DNA of 64,000 bases from Plasmodium coatneyi. Its lineage: Eukaryota; Apicomplexa; Aconoidasida; Haemosporida; Plasmodiidae. The notes beneath the pieces are model-generated. The model saw only the letters and a program-made list of their open reading frames with translations, had not been told where the DNA came from and searched no databases. The DNA lies in assembly GCF_001680005.1 (NCBI RefSeq), contig NC_033568.1:434001-498000 (forward strand), read 5' to 3'. Both the position numbers and the translations under genes were made by a program. This document shows positions 55,880-64,000 of the stretch, one piece after another (position 1 is the first letter of the stretch; every line of letters begins with the position of its first letter).

Positions 55880-56540
55880 AAGGAAGGAAGAAAGAGTGTT
55901 GTTAGGATGGTGGTAGGGTGGAAGGAAGGTGGTTTGTTAGGTGGGTGGTAGGGTGGAAGGAAGGCTGTTAGGGTTGTGGTAGGTGGAAGGAAAGTTGTTC
56001 GGTAGGTTGTTAGGGTGGTGGTAGGGTGGAAGGAAGGCTGTTAGGGTTGTGGTAGGTGGAAGGAAAGTTGTTCGGTGGGTTGTTAGGTTGGTGGTAGGGT
56101 GGAAGGAAGGCTGTTAGGGTTGTGGTAGGTGGAAGGAAAGTTGTTCGGTAGGTTGTTAGGGTGGTGGTTGGTGGTAGGAAGGTTGTTAGGGGTGTAAAGG
56201 TGGTGTAATTTCTTCTTTTTTAGGTGTGTTGGGGGAGGGGGTATATTTATTTTGTTTTAGGGAAGTGGTGTTTGTGTATTATTAGAATGTGTGGTGTGGT
56301 GTGGTGGTAATTATATGTAATGTGCAGTTAATAAAGGGGGACATCACATACGTTGATAATGTATATTATTTCTATTATTCCCGTTCCTTCTATTAGTATT
56401 TGTTCCTGCTGTTGTTCTTCTCCCTCCTTGGCTGGGTGGTGGTGGTAGGTTGGTGGATGGTCGTCCTGGTGGAAGGAAGGTTGTTAGGGTGGTGGTTGGT
56501 GGAAGGAATGGTTATTAGGGGTGGTAGGTGGGTTGTTAGA
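55880..56540 (+). repeat. GTTGTTAGGGTGGTGG repeat next to the orphan KIR exon
   Basis: Imperfect units with GGTTGTTAGGGTGGTGGTAG and GGTGGAAGGAAGG, with a non-repetitive gap at about 56,215-56,430. Same family as the SICAvar intron repeat. Confidence 0.85.
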
Positions 56541-57371
56541 AGGAGAAAAGAGGAGCAACATTACCTTCCTGTATAAACTTTTTGCATTTCTTTTAAAAAA
56601 GAAGGAAGGAATTAGATGCATGTGGAATAATGATTCGTTCCTCATCTCACCCTCACCATTCCATCATCTTCCTTCCCCCTCTATATGTGTGCACAACAAA
56701 TTAATACTTTTCCTACGAGTAACATGAATAATATGAATAACACACGTTTACTGTGAATTATATTCTATGTAGGAAGGGAAAAAGTGGTAAATATTTTACA
56801 TGTGTAAATGGGAATTTAGTACACTATTACTGGAGGGGAACGAGGCAAAAAAAAAAAAGGGGGGGGGGATTATAATAAACATTTCTGTGTAAATCCCCTT
56901 CATGAGTAATAATAAAATATGGACACAACATATATATACAAGTACATAAATACTAAGGCGATGTACACATAAAAAAAAGAGTGAAAAAGTTATATAATAT
57001 ATCTCGGGGGTGAGAGCGGGTGGGGGAGGAATATATATATTTCTGTGCCACCTTATACTTTTCCATCGTGCGACTCCTGAATTTTTTTTTGGCGGGGAGG
57101 GGGTGGGCGGATTACTGCACCTAGGTAGTATTTATCGAAAGATAAGTAATGTACATTTTAGAGTAATTAAGAAATAGGAAGTAATTGCTACAGAAAAAAT
57201 GAAAATTTTATTATACATTTATAATTAAATATAAATAATGCACAGAGAGGACGAATAGTGTGGAATATATGCTTCCACACGGGAAAACATGTATACACTG
57301 AAAAGTGCACACATATTATAATGAAGTTCCCTTATAGAGCAGAAATATTACAACACAGATTAGAAGAAAAG
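56541..57371. other. AT-rich region upstream of a KIR gene
   Basis: About 0.8 kb without a coding frame, with an A-run/G-run at about 56849-56868. It probably holds the promoter of the KIR gene at 57372. Confidence 0.5.
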
Positions 57372-60336
57372 ATGCCAGAGACGGTACACACACATTATCT
57401 TTCTTACTTAGAAAAAAAGGAACCTTGTGCATACAGTAACAATATGTACCTAATGGAATTAGTATATATAGAAATATATAAGAACTCCCAACTATACATG
57501 TTCTACTTCCCCTTAATTACACTTTTAGCAGGGCGCTTCATTTAAATTACCCTCACAGAAAATATATGAGGCATTTAAGGATAATGAGAACAGTTCTCCC
57601 TGTACCGACGCGCAAAGTATAAAGGGTACACTGTCGGGTTATATATTTATTGACAGTTATATAGATAAGATATTGAATGTTTGGTGTTATGCGAAGGGCA
57701 GGAAAGATGAGGAACTATTCTATAGTGCATACTGTAACTTCCTATACTATTGGATTGGTGATATGATGAAAGGGGGTAGATACTGGAAGAGTTCATTCGC
57801 ACAAGTCATGGCGAACATTTATGGCTTATTAGGGGAACTCGGATGTGAACGGGACTGCACTAATATTTACAAAGGTAGCAGCGATACCCTTTTCGAAAGT
57901 AGTAAGGAAATATTTGACTTCGCTTATAATCATAGGGATTTGCAAATGAATGAGGAGAGTAATAAATATTTATGTACTGAGGAGTATGATAGTTATCTGA
58001 AGAAGGTTGAGGGAGCATATACGCAGTTCTATAGTATTTGCGGTGATGATGATCCATGCTGTAAAGCATTTATGGTAACATATGACCAATATTTTACGAG
58101 CGGGCAACCATTAAAATTAACATGCCCTACAGCGCCTGAGAAAGTGGAAAAGCATGATTCATGCCCCTCAGAACGGACAGCCCCCCTTGCCGCCATTCCA
58201 GCAGAAGGGACAGAGTTAACTGTAAGTAAAAACAAGTCATAGACGGTTCCATAAGTAGAATTAATATGCATGCACATTATTTATATAATATTTTTCACAC
58301 CCATATTATATTACATATATATACATATACATACATAATCTGTATATACATGCATATGTATATATAACATACACACATATATATATATATACATATGTAT
58401 ATATGGATTATGTATGTATATGTATATATTACACTCTTCTTTGCCAACTGCATTTATAGAACGAACATTTGGACAAATTACCAACAAGGATGTTGTATAA
58501 AAAATTAGAAGACAATTCTGGTAAAGATCATTGTGATTCTAGTGAGATAAACGATGTGAAGGCTAAGTTGACAGGGGTACTAAGTGGGCACGGGGTTGAA
58601 TTCAGTGACATTAATGTGGAACAGATTATCCATGCCTGGTGTTACGTAACTAAGGGGATGAAGGAGAAGTGTGACCCATTGTATAATGACCGTTTTAAAT
58701 TTTTCTATTTGTGGCTAGGGGAAAAGCTGTTTGGGCGTACAGAAAGTATTAAATCATTATCTGCAGTTATGGAGCAAGTGCGAAGTGCACTGTATGATAT
58801 GTCAAATGGTGAGGAATGTGAGCGCGTGTGCGCGAATGGTGTTAAGGAATTTGATTTCCGACAGATGAAAAGAGTATATGAATATTATCAGAACTATGAA
58901 ACTATAATGCGTCAGTTATCACCACGTAAGCTCTCGTGCAATAAGGATTATGAAGAATATCTGGAAAGAATTACTGACGCATGTGGTTTTGTGAATGCGT
59001 ACTGTGCGGTAGGGGGGACTTATGCAAGTACTCCATATTGTGAATGGTTCAATGGTGCAGAAGTTAAAACGAACTGTGATCCGAAGGACAATCTACCAAA
59101 ATTAACATGTACACCAACATCTAGCACGCCATCTCTAGCACAGGAGAGGCCAGAAGCACCCGTAGGAAGACACTCCCTAGTTGGTCAACCAAGTTCAGCT
59201 CATGCAACAGGTAAAAAATATGACAAAAAGTATTATTACAACAACACATGCTAAGGGAGGGGAAGAGGAAGGGGAAGTATACAACCCCAGCTAACTCCCC
59301 TCCTCGGTGCTCACCTAACCTCATTAAGGTTATATTGTCCATAATGATTATTCGAGAACAAATACTTTTGCCCCCATTTCCCCCTTCGTTCCATTCCCCC
59401 TTTTATTCATTTTTCAGGTGATGTCGCAGGTGTGGGCGGTTTAGGTGGTGTACCAGGGGTAGATGGTGTTCCAAATGCTGGTACTCCAGCTGCAGCAGGA
59501 GCTGCTGTTGCAGCAACAGTAGCATTACCATTCCTTGCCTTTATGTTATATAAGGTAATGGATACATAATTATAATAGGAGTAAAAATATAAAGAACAGT
59601 AATTATTAATATATATTTTTTTATTCAGAAATAAAAATACAGAATAGACTGTAGGCTCTGTATACATATATATATGTTGGTATATATATATAAATGTGCA
59701 TACTCCGACCCCTTCTTCCTTCATACTCTTCCACCCCAACCACCACACTAAAAACACCACACCACACTAACAACCCACCTACCACCACCCCTAACAACCC
59801 ACCTACCACAACCCCTAACAACCCACCTACCACAACCCCTAACAACCCACCTACCACAACCCCTAACAACCCACCTACCACAACCCCTAACAACCCACCT
59901 ACCACCACCCCTAACAACCCACCTACCACCACCCCTAACAACCCACCTACCACCACCCCTAACAACCCACCTACCACCACCCCTAACAACCCACCTACCA
60001 CCACCCCTAACACAATCTTCCTTCCGCCCTTCCTCTTCCTCCATCCCTATCCTTCCCCTTCAGTACAATCTTCTACCCTCTTGGCTTCGTAATAACCTTT
60101 TTGGTAACCAATTTAAAGGAAGAAGAAGGAAAAAAAGAATGGTTGAACACAACTTTGGTACAATAACAGAAGACAGCTCAACAGAAGCATCCACACTATA
60201 TTCAGAGGAATCAACAATAGGTGATTCAACGGATAAATCTACCATATATAATGGTAGGCCACACAGAAGAACGGGAACAGGAAGAACAAATACGGCACCA
60301 AATAGGCGAAATAATATACATTATCATGCAACGTAA
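57372..60336 (+). CDS. kir: KIR variant antigen, two KIR domains, five exons
   Basis: Exons are 57372-57383 (MPET), 57532-58221, 58460-59210, 59418-59554 and 60064-60336; summed length 1,863 bases, 620 residues. Exon 2 has the first KIR domain (KLPSQKIYEAF, CNFLYYWIGDMM) and exon 3 the second (KLPTRMLYKKLE, FKFFYLWLGEKLF). Exon 4 is a Gly/Pro/Ala-rich linker plus a membrane segment (ATVALPFLAFMLYK); this extra exon is not present in the KIR gene at 33392. Exon 5 is the tail (YNLLPSWLRNN, ending RNNIHYHAT). The 12-base first exon and its surroundings match that of the 33392 gene. Intron 2 holds a long AT inverted repeat and intron 4 a tandem repeat. Confidence 0.88.
58317..58429 (+). repeat. 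Long AT inverted repeat in KIR intron 2
   Basis: A 24-base arm at 58317-58340 is perfectly complementary to 58406-58429, and the loop contains further TATACATATG-type complementarity, so the intron RNA could form an extended hairpin. Confidence 0.85.
59760..60012 (+). repeat. About 24-bp tandem repeat in KIR intron 4
   Basis: Roughly ten units of CCCCTAACAACCCACCTACC plus ACA or ACC, nearly perfect. It is the complement of the repeat in SICAvar intron 5. Confidence 0.92.
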
Positions 60337-60451
60337 TATCCCCCTTTATTAACTACACATCACATATAATGTCCCACATCACAGCACACTAATGATACAC
60401 TCTAATAATAGTACACCACACTCTAATAATAATACCACCATTTCCCCCACC

Positions 60452-60612
60452 ACCACACTAATAACACCACACCACACTAAAAACACCACACCACACTAAA
60501 AACACCACACCACACTAAAAACACCACACCACACTAAAAACACCACACCACACTAACAACCCACCTACCACCCCTAACAACCCACCTAACAACCCACCTA
60601 CCCACCTAACAC
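60452..60612 (+). repeat. 19-bp CACCACACCACACTAAAAA tandem repeat, then CCTAACAACC units
   Basis: Four to five near-perfect 19-bp copies, followed directly by units of the intron-4-type repeat. Confidence 0.85.
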
Positions 60613-60939
60613 CCTCCTTACACCATACAAAACTACAGAACTTTCATTGTTTTTTAAACCCTGCCCCCCCATAAAGAAAAAAAAAAAGTGCGAACACAAA
60701 CTTGTCGTCCTACACCTGAAATAATCACCTTTATAACATACTTAGAAGGAGCAAATTTTTTTGAGCGCAAACATGCACATACACATATACATACATATAT
60801 AAATTTAACCCTCAGAATATGTAATCCACATTTATTACACCATTAAAAGAAGGAAGGGGGTGGGCCCCCTTGGAGGGGATGTGAGCATGGGCGTTAGTGT
60901 GGAGTGTTGAATGAGGGGGTATTGGGGGTGAAGGAAAAA

Positions 60940-61065
60940 AGAGGGGGTTAAAGGAAAGAAGGAAGGGTAAAGGAAAGAAGAGGGGGTGAAGGAAAGAAGA
61001 GGGGGTGAAGGAAGGAAGAGGGGGTGAAGGAAGAGGGGGGTGAAGGAATGAAAGTGAGGGAAGGA
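60940..61065 (+). repeat. A/G-rich tandem repeat
   Basis: Units of GGAAAGAAGAGGGGGTGAA with length variation. Confidence 0.8.
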
Positions 61066-61359
61066 GGGTGAGTGTAAGATTTAGGATTAGGGCTGTTAGT
61101 GTGTGGGGGGGAGTGTGTAAGGGGGTGAATGTTGTGGGAAAGGGTGTTACATTATTTTTTTTTTTTTTTTTCTTCTCTCTTAAAAGTATATTGACAGCTG
61201 TAAATATTAATTTTTGAAGTAACATATAATTATGAAATTAAAATGTATTTTTTTTAATTGAGATATATTCCATTTTATATATTTTATATTGTACGTTGTA
61301 ATAAAATTCTTTCTTCAGTTTAAATTAGATTTACACACCTTTAAAATGGAAAAACAGCA

Positions 61360-61418
61360 TTATATATCGCAAGTTGCATACGCAAACTATTTTATTAATG
61401 TTACCTAATAATAAAAAA
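61360..61418 (+). promoter_or_regulatory. Upstream element shared with the paralogue at 36752
   Basis: Contains TATATATCGCAAG, then CTATTTTATTAATGTT and CTAATAATAAAA in the same order as at 36675-36735. It lies 177 bases before the ATG here. Confidence 0.6.
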
Positions 61419-61536
61419 AAGAAAATATAATAATAGAATCTATTTATATAAATAAAGGAAAAAAAAAAGGAAATATTTCTTTTTTTACTTTTTTTACACT
61501 AAAAAAAAGGAACAAACAAAGAAGAGCAAAATAAAA

Positions 61537-63061
61537 ATGATGGTATCTTTAACCTCTGCGAAGCTGTTCATACTTAGCTTAATACTTTATTCCTCGTGGG
61601 CGTATTATCCCCGTCATGTAAGATAATAGGAACTCCTGCTACATTTTTCAAAATTTGATGCACACATATTTATTATGATTAAAAATTTTTTTTACTTTTT
61701 GCACTAAAAATTGAAAAAATAAAAAATTGAAAAAAGGAAAAAGAGAATAAAAAAATTTCCACCACCAGAACAACCTTCCTTCCACCAAGTACCACTCCTA
61801 ACAACCCTTCCCTTCCTTCGTACCTCCTTTTTTTTTACTTATATAGATAGCAGTACGGGCAACCCCCTCATGGGGCAAAACCACGTCAGGATGTAGCACA
61901 TCAACATGGAGCGCAAAATGGGGAAGTGCCACGTCATCATCATGGAGTAAAGGGATACGAAGTGGGGGTCTCTATGATTTATATGATTTGCCAGATGGAA
62001 GCACGGTCGGAACGGTGACAAGTACAACTAGTTCGAAAACACGGCAACGGCCGTGTAAATACCCCCCTGTTCAAAGTACAAATACCTGCTCCAAGAACAA
62101 CACAAATCCATCAAAATATAAGGACCCATTCGGTGGCCACCGATACAAAAAATCCAATTCTAAAGAATCCCTTCTTAAAGATTCACCACCTAACAACCCA
62201 TTTGATGAATCACCACCCGAAGAAAATTCACCACCCAAAGAAAATACATCACCTAAAAACCTTTATTCCACCACCCCTAACAACCTTCCTGAAGAATCAC
62301 CACCCAAAGATTCACTTCCTGAAGGGTCACCACTTAATAACCTTCCTTCCACCCAACCACCTAACAACCCACCTAAAGAATCACTCCCTGAAGTAATTCC
62401 CCTTCCTGAAGATTCACCACCCAAAGAAAATTCACAACCTGAAGAATTACCACCTAACAACCTTCCACCTACCACCCCTAACAACCCACCTGAAGAATCA
62501 ACACCTAACAACCCTCTTTCCACCACCCCTAACAACCCACCTAAAGAATCACCACCCGAAGGAATTGACCTTCCTGAAGAATCACATTCTAAAAATGAAT
62601 TAACACAATCACCACCTGAAGGACCACAACCTAAGGTGGAATTAAAAAAATCAAAACATGAAGGAAAGAATGAAAAAAAGAATGAAACACAATGTAGTAG
62701 GAAGAAAAGTTGGCGTGATAGATTTATATGTAGATTATTCCGTGGTAAAATCAAGACCCATGAATGGATACCACTTCTACTAATTTTGGCCATTCTCTTC
62801 ATATTTGTCCCACTGTTCTCGGGCATGCTTATGAATGCTATTCCAGGAGACTACCAGGAGCAAGCAACGACGGCAGCAGAAGCGATTCTTGCACTTTTTG
62901 CTACCATCGTAATATTATTCCTTTTCGTACTTCGTAAATTTTGGTTTACGAAGGAAGGAAAGAATTTGTCCAATAAATTATTAAAATGCAAACCATCTGC
63001 TGAAGAGCAGGTTGCTCTATTCACAGAGAACAAATCTGAAAAAACTGAAAAAATTGAATAG
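61537..63061 (+). CDS. Two-exon protein with signal peptide, Pro-rich repeats and two transmembrane segments
   Basis: Exon 1 is 61537-61617 (MMVSLTSAKLFILSLILYSS, then WAYYPRH) and exon 2 is 61847-63061 in phase 0; 431 residues. After the hydrophobic signal comes a Ser/Thr/Trp-rich stretch, then about 150 residues of degenerate Pro/Asn/Glu repeats (PPKENSPPKE, TTPNNPPEES), a basic segment, and two membrane segments (IPLLLILAILFIFVPLF and AILALFATIVILFLFVL) before a short polar tail. Layout and upstream element match the gene at 36752, but the middle is unrelated. The TPNNPP repeats are encoded by the same unit that fills nearby introns. Function unknown; probably membrane-associated and possibly exported. 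Confidence 0.78.
62180..62640 (+). repeat. Coding repeat, part of it built from the intronic CCTAACAACC unit
   Basis: Units such as ACCCCTAACAACCCACCT, read as TPNNPP, alternate with GAAGAATCACCACC, read as EESPP. At least four CCTAACAACC(C) units occur between 62272 and 62545. Confidence 0.85.
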
Positions 63062-63801
63062 TTGAAAGGGAAATAACGAATCTTTATATGAGTATGTATG
63101 ACTTTGTTGCTATGTTATAATTCTATGTAGTTCACAAAGCAGGATCAAAATATTCTATATAATATGATATGTATGGGAGTGCTTGTTCCCTCTTATATTG
63201 TTACGTTTTATATGGTAAAGTTTTACTTTATTTTAAATGATAGAGTACTATTTATTTTTTTTTCCTATTAATGTATACAACTTGCATAAATGCTCCATTG
63301 TCCGTTGTTCCTATAATTAACATTTCATTGTCTCATTGCTATTATTATGAACATTTTGTTCATTGATATATATAATTAACATTTTGTTCATTGATATTAT
63401 TATTGTAACAAAATTCACTTTAAAAAAAAATGTGTCCTTCTATGCTCTATATATACATATATATATGTACACATACATAGGAATATATGTATATATATAT
63501 ATATATATATGTACATATATTTATGTATGTGTGCATATTTATGTAACCCATAAAGCCGCCCCCCTTTCCACTTCCTTTTTTTTTTTTTTTTGGAAACATC
63601 CTACATTGTGCATTATATATATATATATTTGCATTATATATACATTTGTATAGTGATCATCACATATGTACAAGGTACAATGTGCAATGTGTGCAAAGCC
63701 AGTACTTATTATGCAAAAATATAAGAAAACTTTTTTCCCTCCCCGTCCTTTTTTACTCAAAAATTGTGCATTACTTCATCTAGAAGATGATGTTGTGTTC
63801 A
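63062..63801. other. Convergent AT-rich spacer
   Basis: AT-rich with ATATAT microsatellites (about 63490-63510), a T-run near 63577-63591, and a short duplicated ATTTTGTTCATTGATAT element at 63352 and 63380. No gene seen. Confidence 0.55.
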
Positions 63802-64000
63802 TCATCTGGATGATGATGAGGTATATGGAACAGAATATTCTGTTGCAGTTTCTGTTAGGTTGGTTCTAGAATATATTTCTGTAGAAGAATTGTCGTCGTA
63901 CTCTGATAGGGTGTTCATATCATGTCTGAAGGTGGATCTTTTATTCCTTCTTACACCAGAGTGCTTAGGCTCTTTAAAAAAGAAGTGTGATTTATACTTG
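63802..64000 (-). CDS. kir: KIR variant antigen, C-terminal tail only, cut by window edge
   Basis: The minus strand reads KYKSHFFFKEPKHSG, then an Asp/Ser/Thr-rich tail ending SVPYTSSSSR and a stop. It closely matches the tail of the KIR gene at 42311 (KYKSHLFFLKG ... IPYTTSSSAR) and differs from the tails of the other KIR genes. As there, tail and juxtamembrane sequence are continuous, with no intron seen in the available 199 bases. The rest of the gene lies to the right of the window. Confidence 0.82.
   Translation of the reverse strand, partial: KYKSHFFFKEPKHSGVRRNKRSTFRHDMNTLSEYDDNSSTEIYSRTNLTETATEYSVPYTSSSSR

Larger units (their letters stand above)
60337..61359. other. Repeat-rich spacer between KIR and two-TM gene
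   Basis: Contains 19-bp units (CACCACACCACACTAAAAA) at about 60452-60560, some CCTAACAACC units at 60557-60612, and a GGAAAGAAGAGGGGGTGAA repeat at about 60940-61065. No gene seen. Confidence 0.6.

Overview
The window is Plasmodium nuclear DNA, most likely from the simian-malaria clade of P. knowlesi and P. coatneyi. The signs are a SICAvar gene and several KIR genes, signal-peptide-plus-second-exon surface or exported protein genes, organellar-targeted bacterial-type proteins, an ApiAP2 factor, very long poly-T/poly-A tracts, and an AT-poor core next to an AT-rich variable region. P. knowlesi and P. coatneyi cannot be told apart by eye. No CRISPR array, insertion sequence, tRNA or rRNA was seen.

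Conserved core (1 to about 31.6 kb). The left edge holds a large minus-strand gene that runs out of the window (candidate Trm3/TARBP1-type protein). It is followed by a gene of about 14 small exons that I rebuilt from splice sites and that encodes a secreted protein with five CPW-WPC domains. Then come an ApiAP2 factor with a C-terminal ACDC domain (probably AP2-O3), the apicoplast-type ribosomal protein L15, archease, a large protein with a degenerate kinase-like C-terminus, the TATA-box-like protein TLP (three exons), a cytochrome b5-domain protein, and a bacterial-type (RF1-class) peptide chain release factor split into about 18 exons. As far as I remember, this gene order matches a block of P. 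falciparum chromosome 14.

Boundary (about 31.2-33.4 kb). Synteny ends next to the release-factor gene, in a degenerate GT-rich repeat followed by an abrupt change to AT-rich sequence.

Variable region (about 33.4-64 kb). This holds KIR genes on both strands (two complete plus-strand, one complete minus-strand, one 5'-incomplete minus-strand, one cut by the window edge), an orphan KIR terminal exon, one nine-exon SICAvar gene (1,647 predicted residues), and two paralogous two-exon, two-transmembrane protein genes with a shared upstream sequence. Introns and spacers are packed with tandem repeats. A CCTAACAACCCACCTACCACC-like repeat (or its complement) recurs in the SICAvar intron, a KIR intron, the orphan-exon flank and a spacer, and also inside the coding exon of one two-TM gene.

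How the parts work together: the core half includes gene-expression machinery for nucleus and organelles, plus an AP2 regulator next to a CPW-WPC gene, both families tied to mosquito-stage development. The right half is a variant-antigen cluster whose SICAvar and KIR products go to the infected red-cell surface. Exon models come from reading splice sites and reading phases by eye. For SICAvar and the three complete KIR genes the summed exon lengths are exact multiples of three.
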